A stretch of DNA of 64,000 nt from JAGTRP01 sp035255045 (GTDB lineage Bacteria > Pseudomonadota > Gammaproteobacteria > Burkholderiales > Rhodocyclaceae), in NCBI GenBank assembly GCA_035255045.1, contig DATFAA010000088.1, positions 1 through 64,000 of the forward strand, written 5' to 3'. Both the position numbers and the translations under genes were made by a program. Shown here piece by piece: positions 25,367 through 33,194 of this stretch; within the stretch, counting starts at the first letter, position 1, and the number at the start of each line of letters is the position of its first letter. The notes below the pieces were generated by a model, which made no database searches, was not told the origin of the DNA, and worked only from the letters and a program-made list of their open reading frames with translations.

Positions 25367-26638
25367 ATGCGCCCCATTATTCGTCCCTTTCTCGCGCTGG
25401 TCGCGTTGGCGGCCAGTTGTCTTGTCCACGCCCAGCTCTCCATCGAGATCACCGGCGCCGGCGCCAACCGCATCCCCGTCGCCATCGCCGATTTCGCGGG
25501 CGATGCCGGCACCTCCCGCGCCCTGACCTCGGTCATCCGGGGCGACCTCGAACGCAGCGGCCTGTTCCGCATGGTGGATACCACCGGCGCCAACCTGACC
25601 GAAAGCTCGCCGGTGGATTATGGCGAGTGGAAGAACAAGGGGGCCGACGCCTTAGCTGCCGGCAGCCTCGTTTCCACCCCCGACGGCCGCATGGAAGCGC
25701 GCTTCAGGCTCTACGACACCAACCGCCAGGCAACCCTGGCCGGTGCCGCCTACGTCACTTCCACCGCCCAGCTCCGCGCCGCCGGCCACCGCATCGCCGA
25801 CACCATCTACGAGAAGCTGATCGGCGAAAAGGGCATCTTCTCGACGCGCATCGCCTACGTCGTCAAGGCCGCCGGCCGCTACGAGTTGCAGATCGCCGAC
25901 GTGGACGGCTTCAATGCCCAGACCGCCCTGGTCTCCAAGGAACCGATCATTTCCCCGACCTGGTCCCCAGACGGCAACCGCATCGCCTACGTTTCCTTCG
26001 AGAACAAGAAGCCCATCATCTTCGTGCACTCCCTGGCTACCGGTCGGCGCCAGGTGGTGGCCAACTTCAAGGGCTCCAACTCGGCCCCGGCCTGGTCCCC
26101 GGACGGCCACAAGTTGGCCGTCGTCCTCACCAAGGACGGCAATTCCCAGCTCTACACCATCAACACCGACGGCAGCGGCCTCCAGCGCCTGGCCAGCTCC
26201 GGCGGCATCGACACCGAACCGCGCTATTCTCCTGACGGCAGCAGCATCTATTTCACCTCCGACCGCGGCGGCAGCCCCCAGATCTACCGCATTGGCGCCG
26301 GCGGCGGCGATGCCCAGCGCATCACCTTCGAGGGCAACTACAACGTCACGCCCCGCCCCTCCCCCGACGGCAAGACCCTGGCCTTCATCACCCGCCGGGA
26401 AGGCCGCTTCCAGCTGGCCGCCATGGATCTCGCCAGCAAGCAGGTCCAGATCCTCACCGATTCCCATAAAGACGAATCCCCCACCTTCTCCCCCAACGGC
26501 CGCATGATCCTGATCGCCACCGAAATGGGCGGCCGGGGCGTGCTGTCCGCCGTCTCCAGCGACGGCCGCATCAAGCAGCGGCTGTCGGTGAATGCCGGCG
26601 ACGTGCGGGAGCCGGCCTGGGGCCCCTTCAGCCAATAA
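25367..26638 (+). CDS. tolB: Tol-Pal translocation protein TolB
   Basis: A 423-residue periplasmic protein with a signal peptide to ~residue 22 (CLVHAQ). Residues ~25-150 are the alpha/beta N-terminal domain (IPVAIADFAGD). Residues ~165-420 form a six-bladed propeller with WD40-like repeats (PTWSPDGNRIAYVSFE, PAWSPDGHKLAVV, PRYSPDGSSIYFTSDRGG, PRPSPDGKTLAFI). It binds Pal and is released when TolA engages Pal. A 30-base gap separates it from tolA. Confidence 0.96.
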   Translation: MRPIIRPFLALVALAASCLVHAQLSIEITGAGANRIPVAIADFAGDAGTSRALTSVIRGDLERSGLFRMVDTTGANLTESSPVDYGEWKNKGADALAAGSLVSTPDGRMEARFRLYDTNRQATLAGAAYVTSTAQLRAAGHRIADTIYEKLIGEKGIFSTRIAYVVKAAGRYELQIADVDGFNAQTALVSKEPIISPTWSPDGNRIAYVSFENKKPIIFVHSLATGRRQVVANFKGSNSAPAWSPDGHKLAVVLTKDGNSQLYTINTDGSGLQRLASSGGIDTEPRYSPDGSSIYFTSDRGGSPQIYRIGAGGGDAQRITFEGNYNVTPRPSPDGKTLAFITRREGRFQLAAMDLASKQVQILTDSHKDESPTFSPNGRMILIATEMGGRGVLSAVSSDGRIKQRLSVNAGDVREPAWGPFSQ

Positions 26639-26675
26639 ATCCACCCACCAATAATCCGCTTCAGGAGATTAAGAA

Positions 26676-27218
26676 ATGAAACAACTGCTGTTCCCCGCAC
26701 TGCTGGCCGCCCTTCTCGCCGGCTGCGGTTCCACCCCGACTTCCGAAACCGGCGGCGCGCCGGTGGAAAGCCGCGGCACCCCCAGCACCGGCGTCACCAC
26801 CGTGACCGCCCCCGAGCTGACCGGCGCCGGCCTGCCCAAGGAGCTGACCGATCCGAAGAGCGTGCTGTCCAAGCGCAGCATCTACTTCGATCTGGACAAG
26901 TACGACGTCAAGGACGAGTACAAGGAGCTGGTGGCCGCCCACGCCAAGTTCCTGTCCGGCAACCGCCAGTTCAAGATGCTCATCCAGGGCAACACCGACG
27001 AGCGCGGCAGCCACGAATACAATCTCTCCCTCGGCCAGAAGCGCGCCGATGCGGTGAAGAAGTCCCTGCTGCTCCTGGGCGCCAAGGAAGACCAGATCGA
27101 GTCCGTCAGCCTCGGCGAAGAGAAGCCCAAGTCCGAAGGTCACGACGAGTCCGCCTGGTCCCAGAACCGTCGTGCCGACATGCTCTACAAGGGCCCCACC
27201 GGCTCCGGCGAGTTCTGA
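26676..27218 (+). CDS. pal: Peptidoglycan-associated lipoprotein Pal
   Basis: A 180-residue outer-membrane lipoprotein, with CAGGAG upstream of its start. Lipobox LLAGC with the lipidated cysteine near residue 17. A disordered Ser/Thr/Gly linker is followed by an OmpA-type domain (~70-175) with IYFDLDKYDVKDEY, IQGNTDERGSHEYNLSLGQ and QNRRADMLY. It binds diaminopimelate in peptidoglycan and partners TolB and TolA. Normal size and motifs. Confidence 0.96.
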   Translation: MKQLLFPALLAALLAGCGSTPTSETGGAPVESRGTPSTGVTTVTAPELTGAGLPKELTDPKSVLSKRSIYFDLDKYDVKDEYKELVAAHAKFLSGNRQFKMLIQGNTDERGSHEYNLSLGQKRADAVKKSLLLLGAKEDQIESVSLGEEKPKSEGHDESAWSQNRRADMLYKGPTGSGEF

Positions 27219-27220
27219 TC

Positions 27221-27988
27221 ATGGTTCGCCCGGCCAAGCTAACCCTCCCGGTCTGCCGCATCGCCTTTCTGGTGGCGGCCCTGGGCGCCGGCCAAGCCCA
27301 GGCCGGGTTGTTCGACGACGAGGAAGCCCGCCGCCAACTGGCGGATTTCAAGTCCAGGACGGAAACCCAGTTCGACACCCAGGCCAAGGCCCAGCTCGAA
27401 CTGGCCAACCAGATACAACGTCAGGCCGACGAGATCGCCAAGCTGCGCGGTCTGATCGAGACCCTGACCTACGAACTGGAAACCGCCCGCAAGCGCCAGC
27501 AGGATTTCTACGTCGACCTCGACACGCGCGTCCGCAAGATGGAAACGGCCGCTGCCGCGGCCGAGGCGGCTGCCCCCGAGGCGGGCAAGGATGCCCCGAA
27601 GGCGGCAGCCAACCCGGCCGCCGAAAGCCAGGACTACGAAAGCGCCCTCGGGCTCTTCAAGTCCGGCAAGTACAAGGAGGCCGCTGCGGCCTTTGGCGGC
27701 TTCCTGCAGAAGTACCCGGAGGCCGCACTGGCCCCCAACGCCCAGTTCTGGCTGGGCAACGCCTGGTACGCCCAGCGCGACTGCCGCAAGGCGGTCGAGG
27801 CCCAGACGGTGGTCACCACCAAGTGGCCCGACAGCCCCAAGGCCCCGGACGCCATGCTCGCCATCGCCACCTGCCAGCAGGAACTGGGCAACGGCTCGGC
27901 GGCCAAGCGCACCCTCGAAACCCTGGTCGCCAAGTATCCCAGCTCACCGGCGGCCGAAAGCGCGGGCCACCGGCTGAAGAAGAAGTAG
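27221..27988 (+). CDS. cpoB: Cell division coordinator CpoB (YbgF)
   Basis: A 255-residue periplasmic protein with a signal peptide to ~residue 27. Residues ~33-115 are a coiled coil for trimerisation (LANQIQRQADEIAKLRGLIE). Residues ~130-255 are TPR-like repeats (ALGLFKSGKYKEAAAAFGGF, FWLGNAWYAQRDCRKAVEA, LPDA-like turns). It links Tol-Pal to septal peptidoglycan synthesis through PBP1B. It begins two bases after pal and closes the Tol operon. Confidence 0.93.
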   Translation: MVRPAKLTLPVCRIAFLVAALGAGQAQAGLFDDEEARRQLADFKSRTETQFDTQAKAQLELANQIQRQADEIAKLRGLIETLTYELETARKRQQDFYVDLDTRVRKMETAAAAAEAAAPEAGKDAPKAAANPAAESQDYESALGLFKSGKYKEAAAAFGGFLQKYPEAALAPNAQFWLGNAWYAQRDCRKAVEAQTVVTTKWPDSPKAPDAMLAIATCQQELGNGSAAKRTLETLVAKYPSSPAAESAGHRLKKK

Positions 27989-27991
27989 TTC

Positions 27992-28630
27992 GTGACGTTG
28001 CGAATCAGCGAGATTTTCTTTTCGCTCCAGGGCGAAGCATCCCGGGTCGGCCTGCCGACCGTGTTCGTGCGGCTGACCGGGTGCCCTCTCCGCTGTACCT
28101 GGTGTGACACCGCCTACGCGTTCACCGGCGGCCAAGCCATGGAAATCGACGCCGTCCTGGCCGAAGTCGGGCGCCACCCGACCCGGCACGTCTGCGTCAC
28201 CGGTGGCGAACCCCTGGCCCAGAAGGGCTGCCTCGAACTCCTCACCGCCCTGTGCGACAGGGGCTACGACGTGTCCCTCGAAACCTCCGGCGCCCTCGAC
28301 GTTGCGGCCGTCGATCCCCGGGTCTCCCGCATCATGGACCTCAAGGCCCCGGATTCCGGGGAGAGCGGCCGCAACCGCTGGGAGAACCTCGCCTGCCTGA
28401 CCGGCAAGGACGAGATCAAGATCGTCGTCGCCTCCCGGGGAGACTACGAGTGGGCCCGGGAAGCAATCGCCCGGGAGCGGCTGGCCGAACGCTGCCCTGT
28501 CCTTCTCTCTCCCGCCCACGGATCGGTGGAGCCCGCCGAACTGGCCGAGTGGATAGTGGCCGACGGCCTGGCGGTCCGTTTCCAGCTTCAGTTGCACAAA
28601 GTCCTTTGGGGTAACATGCGGGGCAAATGA
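27992..28630 (+). CDS. queE: 7-carboxy-7-deazaguanine synthase QueE
   Basis: A 212-residue radical SAM enzyme with a GTG start three bases after cpoB. The cluster motif is CPLRCTWCDTAYAF, with cysteine spacing C-x3-C-x2-C, followed by VTGGEPLAQ. It converts 6-carboxy-tetrahydropterin to 7-carboxy-7-deazaguanine for the queuosine pathway; QueC, encoded at 29008, makes the next step. Queuosine modifies GUN-anticodon tRNAs. The placement directly after the Tol operon is common in proteobacteria. Confidence 0.95.
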   Translation: MTLRISEIFFSLQGEASRVGLPTVFVRLTGCPLRCTWCDTAYAFTGGQAMEIDAVLAEVGRHPTRHVCVTGGEPLAQKGCLELLTALCDRGYDVSLETSGALDVAAVDPRVSRIMDLKAPDSGESGRNRWENLACLTGKDEIKIVVASRGDYEWAREAIARERLAERCPVLLSPAHGSVEPAELAEWIVADGLAVRFQLQLHKVLWGNMRGK

Positions 28631-28646
28631 CCAGGAGGAGCTTCTC

Positions 28647-29015
28647 ATGACGACCGAACGCCGTCAGTTCACCCGCATCCAGTTCCGTACCAACGCCCGC
28701 TTGCGTCTGAGCGACGCCCAAGCCGACGTGGAAGTGGTGGACCTTTCCCTCAAGGGGGCGCTCGTCCGTCCGAAAAACGAACTCCTCGCCGTCATCGGCG
28801 ACGAGGGCACGCTGGAAATCAGCCTCGGCCAGAGCGATGCGGACATCCGCATGGAAGTCACCATCGTCCACCGGAAAAACGACCAGTTCGGCCTCGCCTG
28901 CCGGGAAATCGACCTGGACAGCATCACCCATTTGCGGCGCCTGGTGGAACTCAACATCGGTGACGAGTCCATCCTCAACCGGGAACTGAGCGCCCTCACC
29001 CATCTCGATGCCTGA
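28647..29015 (+). CDS. PilZ-domain protein between queE and queC
   Basis: A 122-residue single-domain protein behind AGGAGGAG. It carries the c-di-GMP-binding signature: ERRQFTRIQF near the N-terminus (RRxxxR) and VVDLSLKGALV about 30 residues on (DxSxxG-like; the last Gly of the canonical motif is kept). It should bind cyclic di-GMP and change partner activity in the cytoplasm. It overlaps queC by eight bases, so it is cotranscribed with queuosine genes, with no obvious functional link. Confidence 0.88.
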   Translation: MTTERRQFTRIQFRTNARLRLSDAQADVEVVDLSLKGALVRPKNELLAVIGDEGTLEISLGQSDADIRMEVTIVHRKNDQFGLACREIDLDSITHLRRLVELNIGDESILNRELSALTHLDA

Positions 29016-29685
29016 CAAAGCCGTCGTCCTACTGTCCGGCGGACTCGACTCCGCCACCTGCCTCGCCGTCGCCCGCAGCCGCGGCTTCGACTGCTACTGC
29101 CTGTCCTTCGACTACGGCCAGCGCCATCGGGCCGAACTGGAAGCCGCCGGCAAGGTGGCTGCCGCCCTCGGCGCCGTCGAGCACCGCATCCTCAAGCTCG
29201 ACCTCGCCCAATTCGGCGGTTCAGCCCTCACCGACACCACCATCGCCGTGCCCACTGCCGGCGTCCAGCCGGGCATCCCGGTAACCTACGTGCCGGCCCG
29301 CAACACCATCATGCTCTCCCTGGCCTTGGCCTGGGCCGAAGTCCTTGGCAGCCGCGACATCTTCGTCGCAGTAAACGCCGTGGACTACTCCGGCTATCCC
29401 GACTGCCGGCCGGAATACATCGCCGCCTTCGAAGGCATGGCCAACCTTGCCACCAAGGCCGGCGTCGAGGGCGCCAAGCTGACCGTTCACGCGCCCCTCA
29501 TCGATCTCAGCAAGGCCGACATCATCCGCACCGGAGCCGCGCTGGGCGTCGATTACGGCCTCACCGTTTCCTGCTACCAGGCCGACGCCGACGGCTACGC
29601 CTGCGGCGTCTGCGACTCCTGCCGCCTGCGTCGCGAGGGCTTCGCCGCCGCCGGCGTCCCTGATCCAACGCGCTACGCCGCCTGA
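29008..29685 (+). CDS. queC: 7-cyano-7-deazaguanine synthase QueC
   Basis: A 225-residue ATP-dependent enzyme making preQ0 from 7-carboxy-7-deazaguanine and ammonia. The PP-loop is VVLLSGGLDSATCLA. A zinc site near the C-terminus is formed by the cysteines in SCYQ and ACGVCDSCRLRR. Also typical are SFDYGQRHRAEL and VPARNTIMLSLALAWAE. Full length. It ends the Tol-queuosine transcript; a hairpin follows at 29686-29726. Confidence 0.96.
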   Translation: MPDKAVVLLSGGLDSATCLAVARSRGFDCYCLSFDYGQRHRAELEAAGKVAAALGAVEHRILKLDLAQFGGSALTDTTIAVPTAGVQPGIPVTYVPARNTIMLSLALAWAEVLGSRDIFVAVNAVDYSGYPDCRPEYIAAFEGMANLATKAGVEGAKLTVHAPLIDLSKADIIRTGAALGVDYGLTVSCYQADADGYACGVCDSCRLRREGFAAAGVPDPTRYAA

Positions 29686-29726
29686 GTTTCACCCGGGACG
29701 CCGTCAGCTTGCCGGCGTCCCGAAAC
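29686..29726 (+). terminator. Hairpin after queC
   Basis: CGGGACGCCG (29694-29703) pairs with CGGCGTCCCG (29713-29722), extended by GTTTC/GAAAC across a small bulge. The stem is strong but no T-run follows, so it may protect the 3' end or support a Rho-dependent stop rather than be a full intrinsic terminator. Confidence 0.4.
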
Positions 29727-29766
29727 GCGCCGCCAATGCGACCGGCTTGATTCCCCATTCATTTCG

Positions 29767-29796
29767 TTGACAGCCTCGCCCGGGCCTCTCTATAAT
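29767..29796 (+). promoter_or_regulatory. Consensus sigma-70 promoter of the tRNA-Lys genes
   Basis: TTGACA at 29767-29772 and TATAAT at 29791-29796 are both exact consensus hexamers, separated by 18 bases. The first tRNA begins 21 bases after the -10, as expected for a strong stable-RNA promoter. The spacer is GC-rich. Confidence 0.85.
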
Positions 29797-29816
29797 TCGG
29801 CCTCCCTTACTTCAGG

Positions 29817-29892
29817 GGGTCGGTAGCTCAGTCGGTAGAGCAGCGGACTTTTAATCCGTTGGTCGCGAGTTCGAGTCTCGCCCGACCCACCA
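29817..29892 (+). tRNA. tRNA-Lys (anticodon TTT)
   Basis: A 76-base cloverleaf. Acceptor GGGTCGG (29817-29823) pairs with CCGACCC (29882-29888), then A and the encoded CCA. The anticodon stem is GCGGA/TCCGT around the loop CTTTTAA, giving anticodon TTT. The T-arm has the usual GTTCGAGTC. CCA is genome-encoded. Confidence 0.97.
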
Positions 29893-29912
29893 GCTATCGA
29901 AGGCAGGACCAT

Positions 29913-29988
29913 GGGTTGTTAGCTCAGTTGGTAGAGCAGCGGACTCTTAATCCGTAGGTCGAGTGTTCGAGCCACTCACAACCCACCA
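29913..29988 (+). tRNA. tRNA-Lys (anticodon CTT)
   Basis: A 76-base cloverleaf. Acceptor GGGTTGT (29913-29919) pairs with ACAACCC (29978-29984), then A and CCA. The anticodon loop CTCTTAA gives anticodon CTT; the T stem GAGTG/CACTC is perfect. It lies 20 bases after the TTT gene, in the same transcript. Together they read AAA and AAG. Confidence 0.96.
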
Positions 29989-29997
29989 GAATTCAAG

Positions 29998-30028
29998 CGG
30001 CTCTCCAATCGGAGGGCCGTTTTCATTT
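29998..30028 (+). terminator. Intrinsic terminator of the tRNA-Lys operon
   Basis: CGGCTCTCC (29998-30006) pairs with GGAGGGCCG (30011-30019), with one G-T pair and an AATC loop, followed by TTTTCATTTT. It closes the two-tRNA transcript. Confidence 0.85.
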
Positions 30029-30160
30029 TGTCTCCGGAAAGCGGCAAGCACGCCCCTTAGCCCATCGCCAGCCGGTCGAAATCCGTTGCTCGGGATGGCT
30101 CAATCATCCGATAGTCATATCCAATTGCCTTATTCCGCGGCCTGCGGCTATAGTGCCGCC

Positions 30161-31084
30161 ATGGCTTTGCGTGCCCTCGTCACGTCCCTCTTCATCCTGC
30201 TCCTGGCGATAGCACCCGCGGCACAGGCGGCCGACGTCGCCCTGGTCCTGAGCGACACGAGCGGCGCCTATTCCGAGTTCGCCACCGCCCTGCAGCAGTA
30301 CTCGGAAGCCTCCAACTGGCGGGTGCGGTGGACCGGCAGCGTGGATAATTTCGAAGCCGCCCCCCGCACCGATCTCATCATCACCGTCGGCTCGGAAGCC
30401 ACCCGGGCCGTGCTGCAGCGGGGCGTCCCGGCGCCGGTGATGGCCACCCTGCTGCCCCGGCCGGCCTACGAGCGCGCCCTGGCCGATGCCGGCGGCGGCC
30501 GCTCCCGCGGCAGCACCACCGCCATCTTCCTCGACCAGCCCGTCTCCAGGCTCCTGGCCTTCACCCGCCACCTGCTGCCGGAACGCCATCGGATCGGGGT
30601 GCTGGCCGGCAACGACACCCGGGCCATGCTGCCTCATATCCGGCAAGCCGCCGGGGCTGCCGGCCTCGCCCTCGAAGTCGAGGAACTCGAGAACAACGCC
30701 AATCCGGTCCCGGCGGTGAACCACCTGCTGACGCGCAGCGACGTCCTCCTCGCCCTGCCGGACAGCGCGGTATACCGGCGGGACAATATCCGGGCCATTC
30801 TCCTGACTTCCTACCGCTTTCAGCGCCCCGTCATCGGCTTTTCCCAATCCCTGGTGACTTCCGGGGCCCTGGCCGGTATCTACTCGACACCGACCCAGAT
30901 CGCACGCCAGGCTATGGACATCATGAAGGGCCTGCGCCCCGAGGCGCTAGCCCTGCCGGCACCCCAGGCGCCGGCCTTTTTTGCCATCGCCGTCAATCAC
31001 AACGTCGCCCAGGCGCTGGGCCTGACGCTCCCCGACGAACCCTCGATCCGCCGCGCCCTGGCGGCGGACAAGGATGCAAGATGA
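30161..31084 (+). CDS. Periplasmic ABC-type substrate-binding protein
   Basis: A 307-residue protein. The ATG at 30161 begins a good signal peptide (residues 1-23, ending AQAAD); the frame is open further upstream but that part overlaps tRNA-flanking sequence. The body resembles the ABC_sub_bind family (TrpX-like), with two lobes and repeated patterns such as LIITVGSEATRAVLQRG, FLDQPVSRLLAF and PVIGFSQSLVTSGALAGIYS. No permease or ATPase gene is nearby. It overlaps the GGDEF gene by four bases, so it likely acts as a ligand sensor for that membrane protein rather than in uptake. Confidence 0.82.
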   Translation: MALRALVTSLFILLLAIAPAAQAADVALVLSDTSGAYSEFATALQQYSEASNWRVRWTGSVDNFEAAPRTDLIITVGSEATRAVLQRGVPAPVMATLLPRPAYERALADAGGGRSRGSTTAIFLDQPVSRLLAFTRHLLPERHRIGVLAGNDTRAMLPHIRQAAGAAGLALEVEELENNANPVPAVNHLLTRSDVLLALPDSAVYRRDNIRAILLTSYRFQRPVIGFSQSLVTSGALAGIYSTPTQIARQAMDIMKGLRPEALALPAPQAPAFFAIAVNHNVAQALGLTLPDEPSIRRALAADKDAR

Positions 31085-33159
31085 TCGAGTTCAATCTGCG
31101 CCAACGTCTCCTGATCTTGAGCCTGCTGCCCAGTGCCCTGCTGGCGATCATTCTGGTGGCCTATTTCGTCTTCTCCGGCATGCGTGCCCTGGAAGGGGAG
31201 TTGCGGGAACGGGGCATGGCGGTCGTCCGCTACCTGGCGCCGGTCAGCGAGTACGGAGTCATCGCCGGGCATCTGGAAAGCCTGCAGAGCCTGGCCCAGA
31301 CGACAGTCCAGCAACCCGGCGTCAAGGCCGCCGTGGTGGTCAGCCGGTCCGGGCAGATCCTGGCGGTGAGCGGCCGGGTCTCCCTCTCCAGTCCCCAGCT
31401 CAAGCGGGCGCCGGCCGAGCCCGGCACCATCGCCGACGCCGAGCAGTGGATCGCCTTCGGGGCCCCGGTCTTGCGCACCCTGGCCGAATCCGACGCCCTC
31501 TTCGATCCGGCGGGTGCCAAGACGGCGCCGGAGGTGATCGGCCAGATATTCGTGGAATTCGACAAGAGCGAGCTTCTGGAGCGCCAGCGCAGCCTGATCC
31601 AGCGCGGCGTCATGATCATCGCGGTCGGGTTGCTGCTGATGGCCATCGTCGCCCTCGGCATCGCCGACACCGTCACCCGGCCCGTGACCCGGCTGGTCAA
31701 GGCGGTGCGCGCCATGGGGCTCGGACAGTTCGACACTCGGGTTGAGAACCTCTCCTTCGGGGAATTCAGGGAGCTGGAACAGGGCTTCAACGACATGGCG
31801 GCCCGCATCGCCGAGGTGCACCAAACCATGCAGGAGCGCATCGAGGGCGCGACCGCCCAGCTCGCCTTCCAGGCCCGCCACGACCCCCTCACCGGCCTGG
31901 TGAACCGGCGCGAGTTCGAGGCCCGGCTGGAAAAGGCGATCAACGCCGTGCGGGCGGGCGGCGAGGAAGGCACCCTGCTGTTTGTAGACCTCGACCGTTT
32001 CAAGGTGGTCAACGACACCTGCGGCCATCCGGCCGGGGACGAGCTGCTGCGGCAGATTTCCCGTCTTTTCCAGGGACGGCTCCGGGAGGAGGACACCCTG
32101 GCCCGTATCGGCGGCGATGAGTTCGGCATCCTCCTCGCCAATTGCGTCGGCACCCGGGCCCTGCAGGTGGCCGAGGACCTCTGCAGCTTGACCGCCGCCT
32201 ACCGCTTCATCTGGCAGGACAAGATCTTTGCCGTCGGCGCCAGCATCGGCCTCACTCCCCTCAACCGCCAGGTGCGGGATGTGGCCGAGGCCCTGGCGGC
32301 CGGCGATGCCGCCTGCTACACGGCCAAGGAGAAAGGCCGCAACCGGGTCCATGTGCAGGTCGCCGTCGCTCCCCAGAACCGCCGCCTGGCCGACCGCTCC
32401 TGGCAGGAGCGCATCTCCAAGGCCCTGGCCGAGAATCACCTGGTCTGCGACGCCTTTCCCCTGCAGCCATTCCGGGCCGGTGCCGCCGTGGACCACTTCG
32501 TCGAAATCTGCGCCCGCCTGGACGACCACGCTACGCCGGTGGTCCCCACCTCCATGCTGCTGGAAGCGGCGGAGCGCTATGACCTCGCCCCCATCATCGA
32601 CCGGCACATCCTGGAGAGCACCGTGGCGGCGCTGGCCCGAGCGGTCGCCCATGGCCGGCGCATGCGCTGCCTGCTGCCCCTGTCCGCCGCCTCGGTACGC
32701 CAGCGTGAAACCATCGACCTGCTGGCGGCTACCCTCGCTAATCAACCCGCCGTCGCCGGCAACCTCTATCTCCTGATCTCGGAGGAGTGCGCCGTCCAGC
32801 ATGCCTCCCAGGCCATCGAGCTGTGCCGGGCGGCCCGGGGCCTGGGTTGCCGCATCGCCCTCGGTGAATTCGGCGGCGGCTTCGCCTCCTTCGGGCATCT
32901 GCACAATATCGCGCCTGATTGCGTCAAGATCAGCCGCAGCCTGACCCGCGACATCGACAACAACCGCAGCGCCCGCGCCCTGGTCCGGGCCATCCAGGAA
33001 ATTACCGACGATCTGGGCATCGAGTCCATCGCCGAAGGGGTGGACGACCTGGCCACCTTCCACACCCTCCAGGAGATCGGCATCACCTACGCCCAGGGGA
33101 GGGCGGCCGCTCCCAGCGAGCCCTTCGAGGACTGGGTGGAAGGGGCCGTGATCCGCTGA
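31081..33159 (+). CDS. Membrane GGDEF protein with degenerate EAL domain
   Basis: A 692-residue protein. TM ~12-33, periplasmic sensor ~35-175, TM ~176-196, HAMP ~197-250, GGDEF ~258-425, EAL-like ~430-690. The GGDEF site is intact (RIGGDEF, 342-348), and an inhibitory site REED precedes it by the canonical five residues, so it should make cyclic di-GMP with product feedback. The EAL domain has lost the signature: EAL is DAF and the DDFGTG loop is GEFGGG, although VKISRS, AEGVDD and the late Gln remain; hydrolysis is unlikely. Coupled by ATGA to the binding protein. Predicted: ligand-controlled cyclase, with the EAL part as regulatory module. Confidence 0.9.
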   Translation: MIEFNLRQRLLILSLLPSALLAIILVAYFVFSGMRALEGELRERGMAVVRYLAPVSEYGVIAGHLESLQSLAQTTVQQPGVKAAVVVSRSGQILAVSGRVSLSSPQLKRAPAEPGTIADAEQWIAFGAPVLRTLAESDALFDPAGAKTAPEVIGQIFVEFDKSELLERQRSLIQRGVMIIAVGLLLMAIVALGIADTVTRPVTRLVKAVRAMGLGQFDTRVENLSFGEFRELEQGFNDMAARIAEVHQTMQERIEGATAQLAFQARHDPLTGLVNRREFEARLEKAINAVRAGGEEGTLLFVDLDRFKVVNDTCGHPAGDELLRQISRLFQGRLREEDTLARIGGDEFGILLANCVGTRALQVAEDLCSLTAAYRFIWQDKIFAVGASIGLTPLNRQVRDVAEALAAGDAACYTAKEKGRNRVHVQVAVAPQNRRLADRSWQERISKALAENHLVCDAFPLQPFRAGAAVDHFVEICARLDDHATPVVPTSMLLEAAERYDLAPIIDRHILESTVAALARAVAHGRRMRCLLPLSAASVRQRETIDLLAATLANQPAVAGNLYLLISEECAVQHASQAIELCRAARGLGCRIALGEFGGGFASFGHLHNIAPDCVKISRSLTRDIDNNRSARALVRAIQEITDDLGIESIAEGVDDLATFHTLQEIGITYAQGRAAAPSEPFEDWVEGAVIR

Positions 33160-33194
33160 ATCGGGGATCGTGACACAGCCTCTGCCGGCGGGAG

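Noticed and set aside
31081..33159. Active phosphodiesterase function for the EAL domain
   Set aside because: The EAL and DDFGTG signatures are both altered, so hydrolysis is unlikely.
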